A stretch of DNA of 40,849 nt from RGIG995 sp045603745 (GCA_045603745.1 JAZUMQ010000048.1:1-40849); one strand, 5' to 3'; numbered from the stretch's first letter, positions 1 through 7,444 are shown. Notes: a model not told the origin generated them from the sequence alone. Numbers and translations are program-made.

Positions 1-35
1 AAGAAGCTCCCGCAGAAGAAAAGAAAAACGAATAA
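1..35 (+). CDS. C-terminal tail of a truncated upstream gene (partial)
   Basis: Reading from base 3 gives ten codons (E-A-P-A-E-E-K-K-N-E) and a TAA at 33-35. The alternating acidic/lysine composition is typical of a charged protein tail, while the other two forward frames give less natural sequence. The rest of the gene lies outside the window, so its function cannot be inferred. A short GC hairpin at 63-76 follows it. Confidence 0.4.
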   Translation, partial: EAPAEEKKNE

Positions 36-62
36 TAATTTGATTCTTTGATGAAATAACCC

Positions 63-76
63 CCCGCCATGGCGGG
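63..76 (+). terminator. weak hairpin after the truncated upstream gene
   Basis: CCCGCC and GGCGGG flank AT. In practice this is a five-pair stem with a CATG loop. No clean T run follows (AAGTTCTT), so it is at best a weak terminator. Confidence 0.3.
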
Positions 77-101
77 AAGTTCTTATGTTGATATATCACT
101 C

Positions 102-130
102 TTGACATTTTCCGGTTTTTATTGTATACT
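102..130 (+). promoter_or_regulatory. sigma-A promoter for shikimate kinase
   Basis: TTGACA at 102-107, a 17-base spacer, and TATACT at 125-130. It lies 33 bases upstream of the start codon, which has the ribosome site GAGAGGA at 149-155. Confidence 0.85.
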
Positions 131-162
131 ATATTGTATAGTACCGTCGAGAGGATGCATCT

Positions 163-687
163 ATGGCGAATTTATATTTGGTCGGACTTCCGGGAGCGGG
201 AAAGACTACGGTTGGTCGAATCGTTGCCCGACGTCTGAAATTACGCTTTGTGGACTTAGATCGCCTGATTACTCAGCGGGAAGGTGCGATGATTCCCGAA
301 TTGTTCCACGCCGACGAAAATGCCTTTCGGGAAAAAGAGACCACCGCTTTGAAATGGGTTCGTGAAAATCTGGATCGCTGCGTGGTAGCCACCGGTGGTG
401 GGATCGTGGAGCGGCAGGAGAATGTCGATTTGCTTCGACACGAAAAAGTACTTTACGTGGTTCGCCACCCACGGTCGATTTTGACCACGCTCAACACCGA
501 TAAGCGTCCCGTTTTTTACGATGACCCCAACCGGATTTATCCTATCGCCCGTCGTCGAATTCCCATTTACGAATCCATTGCCGACGCTCGGGTTACCAAT
601 AATCGCTCCCTTCATTCTTGCATCGGAAAAGTGTTAACACAGTTGGAACAAGTTGGTTTTCCCGGTCCTCAATCAGATCAAGGATAA
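163..687 (+). CDS. aroK: shikimate kinase
   Basis: Transfers phosphate from ATP to shikimate, the fifth step of the chorismate pathway, in the cytoplasm. The 174-residue length is usual for the family. The P-loop GLPGAGKTT is at residues 8-16, the shikimate-contacting D31 and D33 lie in FVDLD, R56 is in FREKE, the GGG loop is at 78-80, and the lid arginine R115 is in KRPVF. Start: ATG 8 bases after GAGAGGA. It stands alone behind its own strong promoter and ends at a bidirectional terminator facing the carboxypeptidase-like gene. No other aro gene is nearby. The family assignment is secure. Confidence 0.93.
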   Translation: MANLYLVGLPGAGKTTVGRIVARRLKLRFVDLDRLITQREGAMIPELFHADENAFREKETTALKWVRENLDRCVVATGGGIVERQENVDLLRHEKVLYVVRHPRSILTTLNTDKRPVFYDDPNRIYPIARRRIPIYESIADARVTNNRSLHSCIGKVLTQLEQVGFPGPQSDQG

Positions 688-690
688 AAA

Positions 691-717
691 ATCTCCGCAC
701 CCTTGCGGTGCGGAGAT
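691..717. terminator. bidirectional intrinsic terminator
   Basis: Perfect 11-bp stem ATCTCCGCACC (691-701) with GGTGCGGAGAT (707-717), a 5-base loop, and CTTTCGGTCTT downstream on the + strand with an A-rich stretch on the other side. It separates the convergent shikimate kinase and carboxypeptidase-like genes. Confidence 0.85.
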
Positions 718-726
718 CTTTCGGTC

Positions 727-2070
727 TTATTCATCGTCGTCTGTCGATCCGGTCATTCGGATCCGTCCGCCGGTCTCTCTTGCGGAAGTTTTCTTTTTCT
801 TCGGATTGTTGATGCGATAGGCTAAAAATACATATCCTGCGACTATGAATAATAGCCCGCCCAAAATCACCCAAAGCCAAGGATTGGAGAAGAATTTCAT
901 CAGTTTTGACGAATATAACTCAAAATGATCCAATTCCACGCTTGCTTGTGCTTTCAGTTCTACTTTCCCGTACTCCTTGCCTCCGCAAGAAACCGTTACC
1001 GTTCCCAAAACAGTACCTTTTTCTACGGGTGCTTCGATGGCTTCCGGAAGATCAAAGGTCAGCGTTGCCTTTACGTCTCCGTAAATTTTGGGGATCAACG
1101 CCGTTAATTCTTCTGCCGCGGTTACCACTACGTAGTCCACGTCTTTTCCATTTTTTACCGTTACTTCTTCTAAGGCACTTCCTTTGGTCAAAAGGGTTCT
1201 TGAAACGTAGCGGTTCTGGGAATATTTTAAAAGGATTCCGGCGTCTCGATAAATCGCTTCCAACCCTTTTGTTGTTACTGCCATGGAGATAATATTTCGT
1301 TGGGAATCTTTTCTGCAGGTAGCAATGGACGCGTTACTTGAATTTTGGGAATAGATAAACAATCCCTTCGCCGCTGCGTCGTAATTCTTTCCGGTGGGCT
1401 CAATGAGCATATTTCTCGTGTAAAGATTTTTGCTTTTTCCGTTGACGGTAATTTTCGCCGTCCGCAATATCGCCGATTCTGCGATGATTTCTTCTTGCAA
1501 TGCGGCACTGATAATTTTTGCACAATCCGTCAAGGTTGAAATTTGTTTGGTGTTGGATACGAAATTCCCCGTTACGTTGGTAAATAACGTGTCCGTGGCT
1601 CCCAATTCCTTTGCCTTATCGTTCATCATTTGAACGAAGTTTTTCAAATCTCCCGCCAATCCCGTTGCCGCCGCAACCGCCGCTTCCTGAGAATTGACTA
1701 CGCAAATGCAGGTGAGTAGATCTCGGTAGGAAATTACGTCCCCCGCCTTTAATTGCGCTGTGGAGATTTGGGGCGTGTTGACTAACATACCTCGGGTTAC
1801 AGTTACCGTTTCGTCCAGTTTCCCGCTTTCTGCAATCAACAAGCAAGTCATGACCCGAGGCAAAAAACCGCAGTATACTTGCTTTGTTTCATTCTTGCCG
1901 TATAAAATCTCTCCCTCGTCGTCTGCATTAAAGATTACGGCGTATTCCGCACCGATTTCCGGTTCTTCTTCGACGGTTTGGGTTTCTTCCCCAAAGAGAG
2001 AAAAACTTCCCAAAAGAAAGATCAAGGTAAATAAGATTGCTCCGAAACGGAGTTTTAAAGATTTTTTCAT
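727..2070 (-). CDS. D-alanyl-D-alanine carboxypeptidase-like protein (S11/DacF fold), probably catalytically inactive
   Basis: This 447-residue exported protein has a signal peptide or anchor at about 1-27, an S11 peptidase-like domain at about 40-285, a PBP5-type C-terminal beta domain at about 310-385, and a C-terminal TM helix at about 396-415 with a basic tail. The layout matches DacF/PBP5 enzymes, which trim D-Ala from peptidoglycan stem peptides. The active-site motifs are missing. Where SxxK should sit, before the conserved MT, the sequence is F69-L-P-R72. The SxN position reads N126-S-Q128. KTG aligns with L237-F-I before Y-S. Secondary landmarks remain, such as LLIAESGKL and NDKAKELGA. 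It is monocistronic, with TATAAT at 2103-2108 and the ribosome site GGGAG. Family membership by fold is well supported; inactivity is inferred from the motif losses. Confidence 0.8.
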   Translation of the reverse strand: MKKSLKLRFGAILFTLIFLLGSFSLFGEETQTVEEEPEIGAEYAVIFNADDEGEILYGKNETKQVYCGFLPRVMTCLLIAESGKLDETVTVTRGMLVNTPQISTAQLKAGDVISYRDLLTCICVVNSQEAAVAAATGLAGDLKNFVQMMNDKAKELGATDTLFTNVTGNFVSNTKQISTLTDCAKIISAALQEEIIAESAILRTAKITVNGKSKNLYTRNMLIEPTGKNYDAAAKGLFIYSQNSSNASIATCRKDSQRNIISMAVTTKGLEAIYRDAGILLKYSQNRYVSRTLLTKGSALEEVTVKNGKDVDYVVVTAAEELTALIPKIYGDVKATLTFDLPEAIEAPVEKGTVLGTVTVSCGGKEYGKVELKAQASVELDHFELYSSKLMKFFSNPWLWVILGGLLFIVAGYVFLAYRINNPKKKKTSARETGGRIRMTGSTDDDE

Positions 2071-2102
2071 ATTCAGAACTCCCGAATGTTGTGTATACCT
2101 CT

Positions 2103-2131
2103 ATTATAACATATCCGTCCCTGAATGAAAA
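2103..2131 (-). promoter_or_regulatory. probable promoter of the carboxypeptidase-like gene
   Basis: On the minus strand a perfect TATAAT (2108-2103) lies 17 bases from TTTTCA (2131-2126). The -35 match is weak. Confidence 0.55.
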
Positions 2132-2181
2132 GGGAATTTTTTGAAAAAACTGTAACATTTTGATTGATTAGGAGAATTTTC

Positions 2182-2877
2182 ATGGATTATGACGTCATTG
2201 CCCGGGATTACGATAGGTTCAATTCCGGGTTTGATTACGGAGATTATCTTTCTCATATTTTGCCTTGCCTACAGTTGCCGGACAACCCCCTTGCCCTCGA
2301 TTGCGGGTGTGGAACCGGAACTTTGATGCTGGAATTGTCCAAGCGCGGATTTGATTGCAGCGGTGTTGATGCTTCTCCCGAAATGTTGGATACCGCCTTT
2401 GAAAAACTCAGCGATGCCGGACTTTCTCCCCATTTGATGTGCCAGTCTCTTCCTCAGATCGACTTGTACGGAGCGTATCACGCAGTATTTTCGTCTATGG
2501 ATACCGTAAACCATTTGTTGGATAAGCGGCAAGTAAAAGGATTTTTTCGCCGCATCTTTAATTTTACCGAGCCGGGGGGCTATTTTATTTTTGACGTGAA
2601 AGATAAAAAATTATTTGCCGACACAACTCCCCAAATCGACGAAAAAGACGACGCAACCTTGATTCTTCAAAGATCCTTTGACGGAACCTACGCCTACCAA
2701 AAACTTATTCTGTTTCGTTCGGAAGGGGATACCTATTCTCGGGTTGACGAGGAAATTTGGGAACGCTGGTACGATGCCTGCGAACTGCGAGATTATCTAC
2801 GTAGAATCGGATTCCGATATGTTAAAACTATTCCCTATCAGGGACGCAAAATCATTATCGTAAGGAGACCGTTATGA
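2182..2877 (+). CDS. class I SAM-dependent methyltransferase
   Basis: This 231-residue cytoplasmic protein has the Rossmann motif I (ALDCGCGTGTL) at about residues 37-47, an acidic motif II (GVDASPEML), and a typical FIFDVKDKK strand in the second half. The substrate is not readable: small-molecule, tRNA or protein methylation are all possible. The ATG at 2182 is preferred over an upstream in-frame TTG because AGGAG at 2170-2174 is correctly spaced only for the ATG. The stop overlaps the Hsp33 start as ATGA (2874-2877), so the two are translationally coupled, which suggests a link to protein or redox stress. Confident as a methyltransferase, uncertain for target. Confidence 0.8.
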   Translation: MDYDVIARDYDRFNSGFDYGDYLSHILPCLQLPDNPLALDCGCGTGTLMLELSKRGFDCSGVDASPEMLDTAFEKLSDAGLSPHLMCQSLPQIDLYGAYHAVFSSMDTVNHLLDKRQVKGFFRRIFNFTEPGGYFIFDVKDKKLFADTTPQIDEKDDATLILQRSFDGTYAYQKLILFRSEGDTYSRVDEEIWERWYDACELRDYLRRIGFRYVKTIPYQGRKIIIVRRPL

Positions 2878-3587
2878 CTGAACAAGTATCAAAATATATG
2901 TCGCAAAACGCCCGGATTTTCTGCGTTTCTCTTTCTGACGCTGTGGCGAAATCTGCGGAATTGAATCACTTGACCGACGAAGATTATATTCTTTTGGGAA
3001 AATTAGAAGTCTTTGCCTGTTGTATCGTTGCCTTGCAAAAGGACGAGCGTGCTTCGGTTACCGCGCGGTTGTCTCTGGCAGGTGTCGGCATTTTCTCTGC
3101 TACCGCCGATAAAGAAGGAATCGTTCGGGGGCGAAAAGAGGATCTTTATGACGGCACGGAAGATACCTTGGAAGTAACGTTACAACTTCATTTGCGGGGA
3201 AACTATACCGGCATGGTAATGGGAAAAGGATTGGAAGGATTGGTTTCTGCATATTTTACCCAATCCTTGCAGATTTCCGCTTCTTGCAGCGTGTTTGAAC
3301 AGAACCGCGAATTCTTCTGTATCGTTGCCGAACAACTTCCCGGCACTTCTTGTGATCTGCAAGAACTTTGTCATGCGGCGGAAAAATCTTTTCCCAAAAA
3401 CGAAATTCCAGGCGATTTTGAATTCCTCGAAAGCACTCCTCTGCGTTTTGGTTGCACTTGTTCTCGAGCGGCCCTGATGCGTTTTGTTTCTGCTATGCCC
3501 CCGGAAGAACAAGCGGATCTTTCGGAAAACGGTAAAATCGTCACTTACTGTAACGCCTGTGGGAAAAAATATATTTTTGAATTATGA
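2874..3587 (+). CDS. hslO: redox-regulated holdase chaperone Hsp33
   Basis: Hsp33 is a cytoplasmic chaperone that holds unfolding proteins when oxidant plus heat oxidise its zinc-binding cysteines. The C-terminal zinc switch is intact, with CxC in FGCTCSR and CxxC in YCNACGKKY, the normal order and spacing for the family. The N-terminal region has the family-like block GIFSATADKEGIVRGR. At 237 residues it is shorter than the roughly 290 of well-studied Hsp33 proteins, with the deficit in the N-terminal domain. Start: ATG inside the ATGA overlap, served by AAGGAG at 2862-2866. A terminator follows at 3609-3634. Confidence 0.85.
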   Translation: MTEQVSKYMSQNARIFCVSLSDAVAKSAELNHLTDEDYILLGKLEVFACCIVALQKDERASVTARLSLAGVGIFSATADKEGIVRGRKEDLYDGTEDTLEVTLQLHLRGNYTGMVMGKGLEGLVSAYFTQSLQISASCSVFEQNREFFCIVAEQLPGTSCDLQELCHAAEKSFPKNEIPGDFEFLESTPLRFGCTCSRAALMRFVSAMPPEEQADLSENGKIVTYCNACGKKYIFEL

Positions 3588-3608
3588 GAATTTAACATTT
3601 ATAAAGGG

Positions 3609-3634
3609 GGACGGACAGCTCATGCTGTCCGTCC
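3609..3634. terminator. bidirectional intrinsic terminator
   Basis: Perfect 11-bp stem GGACGGACAGC / GCTGTCCGTCC with a TCAT loop and TTTC downstream. It ends Hsp33 from the left and also carries the stop codon of the minus-strand two-TM gene (stop at 3620-3622) within the hairpin. Confidence 0.8.
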
Positions 3635-4033
3635 TTTCATCAATTCATCGGTAAGTCGGATAATTTCGGGTGCAATCTTTTGACGTTCTTTTTTGACGAT
3701 ATTGTTATAAAGAGGATAAGCGACACTTACAAGAACAATACCAATCATTCCGGTCACGATTCCCACAATCATCGCAATCCCGTCGGATAGAGCAAGTATG
3801 TTGCCCAATTCCGTCATTGCCAAACTCATACCAAATCCTAAAAACAATGCACCGATAATTCCAAAGACAAGCGCCACCCCCGTTGCTTTTTGCGTTACTC
3901 CGGAGTCTAAGCGGCGCAGTTGCGTCATCATGTCTTCCGCTACTTCCGGTGCAGTATATTTTTTTCGGATCGCTTGAATCTCATGCTGTTCTTTTGCAGA
4001 ATAAGTGTAATGAAAGGTCTCTTTCTTTTCCAA
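3620..4033 (-). CDS. two-TM membrane protein, paralogue of the protein at 6768-7157
   Basis: A 137-residue protein with a charged N-terminal region of about 60 residues, two hydrophobic helices (around ATGVALVFGIIGALFLGFGM and IAMIVGIVTGMIGIVLVSVA) and a basic C-terminal tail. It shares a clear pattern with the protein at 6768-7157: IRKKY near the start, LDxxV before TM1, GMSLxMT after TM1, YPxY after TM2, then a K/R-rich tail ending with a leucine/serine helix. The start is TTG at 4033, chosen because GAGGAGA precedes it and the upstream gene stops at 4036. It is the last gene of the two-component operon. Molecular function unknown; an accessory or sensory partner of the kinase is an inference. 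Confidence 0.75.
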   Translation of the reverse strand: MEKKETFHYTYSAKEQHEIQAIRKKYTAPEVAEDMMTQLRRLDSGVTQKATGVALVFGIIGALFLGFGMSLAMTELGNILALSDGIAMIVGIVTGMIGIVLVSVAYPLYNNIVKKERQKIAPEIIRLTDELMKGRTA

Positions 4034-4035
4034 TG

Positions 4036-4920
4036 TTATTTCTCCTCTGAGTTGAACTGTTTTATTTTTTGAGTTCCTTGAATAATCATATAAATTGCCA
4101 TTGCAATGACAAGCGCGGAAATCACGCCGCCGGAAGTTCCTAAGAAAATTTTGCGTTCGTTCAGTTCCAATGTCTTGTTTCCAAAAGTGGTAAGCATGGT
4201 CGATTCGAGAGTCAGCATGGATACGCACGCTGAGGCAAGACTGATCGCTTTTGATGCGGAATATACGGGGCTATTGTATTTTCGGTATCGAATCACATTG
4301 ATAATCGCCATTGTGAGGGAACCGAAGGTATAAGCAGCAAGGACGATAGTCGTAATTTCGTGATGATGAAAGGTTCGATTCCAATACACCATAAAGAAAA
4401 TCATAAGAGAAAGCGCCAAGTTCATGATAAGAAAGACGATTCCGCAAGCACGGTATTTGCGAAGTTCTTCTATCATTCGTTCGCCAGGTTTGTGTTTACT
4501 TGTGTGCCGAACCAAGAAAAAACGCATTGCGGCAAGGGAAAAGTAGTATCCCGCTAAAGAATAAAACCAAAAGGTTCGATGCCAAAATCCCATTCCGAGT
4601 TGCAGAAGTGCATAAGCCGTATTCCAAATCAACGTTCCATATAGGGAAACGTTTACCCGAAGCTTCGTATCGTCTCTCCATAGTTTCGCATATTTGTTTT
4701 CACTCTTAAATGTTTTAAACAGCCGAATTAAGTAAGGTATTTTGAAACACCATATCGTCAGTGTATAGGCAGAAATCACGTAAGCAATGATAGCAACAAC
4801 CGATTGCGAGTCTAAAAACACCATCGAATAAACAAGAAATACGGTAGCGACGGGAATCAGTATGATCAAGATGGAGATAGGGGGATACAGTAAGGATTTT
4901 CCGAATTTTTTCCAGTTCAT
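4036..4920 (-). CDS. polytopic membrane protein of unknown function in a two-component operon
   Basis: A 294-residue integral membrane protein with about seven or eight hydrophobic segments (near residues 10-32, 40-62, 92-112, 117-136, 158-180, 188-208, 225-245 and 262-285) separated by short basic loops. I recognise no transport or enzyme motif. The start ATG lies one base after the kinase stop, with GGAG upstream, and the stop lies three bases before the next gene's TTG, so it is firmly inside the operon. Rough GC counts in two 60-base rows give 38-43 percent, lower than much of the window. It could be an exporter-like or sensor-associated subunit; nothing in the sequence decides. Confidence 0.7.
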   Translation of the reverse strand: MNWKKFGKSLLYPPISILIILIPVATVFLVYSMVFLDSQSVVAIIAYVISAYTLTIWCFKIPYLIRLFKTFKSENKYAKLWRDDTKLRVNVSLYGTLIWNTAYALLQLGMGFWHRTFWFYSLAGYYFSLAAMRFFLVRHTSKHKPGERMIEELRKYRACGIVFLIMNLALSLMIFFMVYWNRTFHHHEITTIVLAAYTFGSLTMAIINVIRYRKYNSPVYSASKAISLASACVSMLTLESTMLTTFGNKTLELNERKIFLGTSGGVISALVIAMAIYMIIQGTQKIKQFNSEEK

Positions 4921-4921
4921 T

Positions 4922-5995
4922 TCAGTTTCTCCGTATTTTCACGGTAAACGTTGTTCCGACTCCGAGTGCACTTTCTACTCGGATTTCGCCCTGCATAATT
5001 TCAATTACTCTTTTTACCAGTGCAAGACCAAGTCCGTTGCCTTGAATCGAATGAGACGTGTCTCCCTGATAAAATTTTTCAAAGATATGTTTCCCGATCT
5101 GGGGGCTCATGCCACACCCAGTGTCTTTTACTTTTACGATGGCGTGATGTTGTGTTGCGGTAAGTTCGACGCGAACCGTTCCTCTTGCATTGGTAAATTT
5201 AAAAGCATTGGAGAAAAGATTGTTCCAGACAAGACTTAAAAGTTCTGCATCAGCCGTTATTTTAACGCCTTCTTCAATCTCGGTTTCAATTTCTATTTCT
5301 GCTTGTTCCCAAACGCTTTCAAATTGTAAAAGACATTCGCACAGTTGTTCTCCCAAATCAAACTCTGTGATTTTCGGGTATATCTGCTGATTTTCAAGAC
5401 GATTGAGTTTTAAGATGTTTGTTACCATCTCTGCCATGCGGCGCGACCCATCGGTTATGCCCTTTGCATATTCGATTCGTTTTTCTTCCGGCAGATTCGT
5501 GGCTTGTAACAGCGTTCCGTAATTTTGTATGACGGCAAGAGGTGTCTTCATTTCGTGGGATACGTTTGCAATAAAATCAGTGCGTAAAGTCTCCACGCTG
5601 GAAAGTTCTTCAGCCATCTTATTGAAACAATCAATGATACGGTGAAAGGTTTCATCGGTTCCGAATTTGCTTTGTGGTTTGACGCGAACCGAAAAATCTC
5701 CTTGCACGATTTTTTCAGCGGCTTCAACTATTTTTTTTACCGGACGCTCTACGGTTAGCTTCCTGCGAACACGATCAATAATCGTAAATATGAGGCTCAA
5801 AAATGTCACATTCCAAAATGTGAGTTTGGCGGCGGCGCTGATATTTGCATCGGTCAAAGTAATTCCCAAGGTGTCTCTTAACGTGGAGACGAAAAGCATG
5901 GTACAACAAGTGATAACAAAGGCGACAAGAAAAAAGAATACAAAGTAATGATTGAGCGATTTTAGAATATTTTTAATCAGATCACGTTTTTTCAC
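4922..5995 (-). CDS. sensor histidine kinase
   Basis: A 357-residue membrane kinase. TM1 is at about 17-38 and TM2 at about 58-73 with only a roughly 20-residue outer loop, so it probably senses within the membrane or through a partner rather than by a large extracellular domain. HAMP at 77-130; the H-box has the phospho-accepting H147 in NVSHEMKTPL; N-box N259-N260; G1 DTGCGM at 291-296; F-box IFEKFYQGD; G2 GNGLGLA at 319-325. All catalytic boxes are intact. The start is GTG at 5995, overlapping the regulator stop as GTGA. The polytopic gene follows after one base, which suggests that protein as a signalling partner. Confidence 0.93.
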   Translation of the reverse strand: MKKRDLIKNILKSLNHYFVFFFLVAFVITCCTMLFVSTLRDTLGITLTDANISAAAKLTFWNVTFLSLIFTIIDRVRRKLTVERPVKKIVEAAEKIVQGDFSVRVKPQSKFGTDETFHRIIDCFNKMAEELSSVETLRTDFIANVSHEMKTPLAVIQNYGTLLQATNLPEEKRIEYAKGITDGSRRMAEMVTNILKLNRLENQQIYPKITEFDLGEQLCECLLQFESVWEQAEIEIETEIEEGVKITADAELLSLVWNNLFSNAFKFTNARGTVRVELTATQHHAIVKVKDTGCGMSPQIGKHIFEKFYQGDTSHSIQGNGLGLALVKRVIEIMQGEIRVESALGVGTTFTVKIRRN

Positions 5996-6663
5996 TTAAT
6001 CACCGCCTTGTATCCCAATCCATGAACGGTCTTGATCTCAAAATCTTCGCAGTCCGTAAGTTTGGAACGGAGTTTTGTCATATACACGTCAACGGCGCGG
6101 GGTGCGGTTTCGGTATTCGCGTCCCAAAATTCGTCCATCAGTTGCGTTCTGGTAAAGGTTTTTTTAGGGTAGGAAAGTAGTTTATAAAGAATACTGAATT
6201 CCCGGTTCGTTAACGGGATTTCGCTTCCGTCCAGATAGGCGGTATGTTCGTCGGCGTCCATAATGAAACTACCGATCTCAAGTTTTCGAGAAGAGGCAAT
6301 TTTAGCACGGCGAAGCAGCGCCCCAACCCGCAAAAACAGTTCGTCAAGGTCGATGGGTTTTACCATGTAATCGTCCACCCCGATCCGAAATCCCCGTTGT
6401 TTGGAAGCAATATCGTCCCGGGCGGTCATGAAGAGTATGGGAATATCTTCGTTCAATTCTCTTACGTTGCGGGCAAACTCGAAGCCGTCAATCCCGGGCA
6501 TCATAATATCCGATACGATAAGATCAAACAAATTCTCGTAAAGAGCATCGTAGGCTTCGTTTGCATTCAAACAGCCGATTGCTTCATATCCGCTTTGATT
6601 TAAAAAGGAGCAAACCGTTTTGTTTAGTTCCCGATCGTCTTCTACTACCAATATCTTAAACAT
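5992..6663 (-). CDS. OmpR/PhoB-family response regulator
   Basis: A 223-residue DNA-binding regulator. The receiver domain has acidic pocket E8-D9-D10, phospho-acceptor D52 in VSDIMMPG, a conserved threonine in LFMTARDD and a lysine in MVKPID. The C-terminal winged helix has LTNREFSILYKLL and the recognition region AVDVYMTKLRSKL, ending GLGYKAV. The ATG at 6663 is chosen, not an in-frame ATG 48 bases upstream, because the receiver fold begins at FKILVVEDD and GGGGA sits at normal spacing. First gene of the leftward two-component operon; likely targets are its own operon and the two genes just upstream. Confidence 0.93.
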   Translation of the reverse strand: MFKILVVEDDRELNKTVCSFLNQSGYEAIGCLNANEAYDALYENLFDLIVSDIMMPGIDGFEFARNVRELNEDIPILFMTARDDIASKQRGFRIGVDDYMVKPIDLDELFLRVGALLRRAKIASSRKLEIGSFIMDADEHTAYLDGSEIPLTNREFSILYKLLSYPKKTFTRTQLMDEFWDANTETAPRAVDVYMTKLRSKLTDCEDFEIKTVHGLGYKAVIK

Positions 6664-6690
6664 TGCCCATTTCCCCAATCTGCTTATTCT

Positions 6691-6705
6691 GTTATATAGT
6701 ATAAC
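6691..6705 (-). promoter_or_regulatory. palindromic -10 region upstream of the response regulator
   Basis: The minus strand reads TATACT at 6703-6698 inside the palindrome GTTATA-CTA-TATAAC (6705-6691). No good -35 box lies 16-18 bases upstream, as expected of an activator-dependent promoter. Autoregulation is an inference. Confidence 0.45.
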
Positions 6706-6744
6706 ACTCAAATGTTAAGATTTTGTTTATGTTTGATGTTTTTT

Positions 6745-6785
6745 TGAAAAAACGCAAGGCAACGCTCTCACTGACGTTGCCTTGC
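6745..6785 (-). terminator. intrinsic terminator overlapping the end of a two-TM gene
   Basis: An 11-bp perfect stem CGTTGCCTTGC / GCAAGGCAACG (6785-6775 with 6764-6754), then TTTTTT on the minus strand (6752-6745). The stop codon of the upstream gene (6770-6768) sits in the loop. Confidence 0.8.
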
Positions 6786-7157
6786 AATTTTATTGCTTTT
6801 TAATGATTTTTCGCTGAGAGCGATGATTTTGTCCGCATATTTCTTTCTGCGGGAACTGAGAATTCCTTTATAAATAGGATAGTTAACGATTGCCATGCCG
6901 AGTCCCACAATCCCAATGATAATTCCGTAAACCATAGGATCTTGAATTCCTATCGTTTTCGAAAGATCTGTCATTACCAGACTCATTCCGCTTCCCATGA
7001 TCATGGCGCTGATACTTCCGAAGACGTATGCAAAAACGTTGGCGGGGCGCTTTACTTTTTGATCTAAGGCTTTCAGTTCGTCCAGCCCGGTATGTTCCTT
7101 TTCGGTGTACTGCGTGCGGATTTTCTGAATGAGAAAATTCTGATCGTTTTGATTCAT
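6768..7157 (-). CDS. two-TM membrane protein, paralogue of the protein at 3620-4033
   Basis: A 129-residue protein with a hydrophilic N-terminus, two hydrophobic helices (around FAYVFGSISAMIMGSGM and VYGIIIGIVGLGMAIVN) and a lysine/arginine-rich tail. The match to the 3620-4033 protein spans both helices (GMSLVMT versus GMSLAMT, YPIYKGI versus YPLYNNI). The ATG at 7157 is chosen because AGAGGT sits at correct spacing; further-upstream in-frame ATGs lie inside the preceding gene. It is 29 bases after the YKKIE-repeat gene and has its own terminator, so it forms a bicistron upstream of the two-component operon. Function unknown. Confidence 0.75.
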   Translation of the reverse strand: MNQNDQNFLIQKIRTQYTEKEHTGLDELKALDQKVKRPANVFAYVFGSISAMIMGSGMSLVMTDLSKTIGIQDPMVYGIIIGIVGLGMAIVNYPIYKGILSSRRKKYADKIIALSEKSLKSNKIARQRQ

Positions 7158-7186
7158 AAGATTACCTCTTTCTTGTTTTTGACATT

Positions 7187-7402
7187 TTATTTGTCTTTGG
7201 AAAGTCTTTTCTTTGCTTCTTCCACGGTTTCGCCGTCTCTTGCAAAGAGGGTTTCGACGCATTTGTCGGTTACTTTTTCAAAACCTTTGACAGCGCCGGT
7301 TTCGATCTTTTTATAACCGTCAATTACACCGTTTTCAATTTTCTTGTAGCCCTCAACGACTTTTTCCGCGATCTTTTCATTTGCTTTTACGAACTTAGAC
7401 AT
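7187..7402 (-). CDS. small YKKIE-repeat protein
   Basis: A 71-residue cytoplasmic-looking protein with no TM or signal peptide. The centre holds imperfect 11-residue repeats: V-E-G-Y-K-K-I-E-N-G, then I-D-G-Y-K-K-I-E-T-G, then V-K-G-F-E-K-V. Placed on a helix these give an amphipathic face of aromatic and aliphatic residues, reminiscent of apolipoprotein-like or membrane-surface helices. The tail GETVEEAKKRL is a second motif that I recall from small clostridial hypotheticals. The start is the ATG at 7402, since AAGGAG is 10 bases upstream; an ATG 9 bases earlier would be only one base from it. First gene of a bicistron with the two-TM protein. Function unknown. Confidence 0.7.
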   Translation of the reverse strand: MSKFVKANEKIAEKVVEGYKKIENGVIDGYKKIETGAVKGFEKVTDKCVETLFARDGETVEEAKKRLSKDK

Positions 7403-7438
7403 TCTGAACATGCTCCTTTTTTTTGTTTTTGTGAGTTT

Positions 7439-7444
7439 ATTATA
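7439..7444 (-). promoter_or_regulatory. -10 box for the YKKIE-repeat gene
   Basis: TATAAT on the minus strand about 37 bases upstream of the start. No recognisable -35 box at 16-18 bases, which may mean regulator dependence. Confidence 0.4.
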
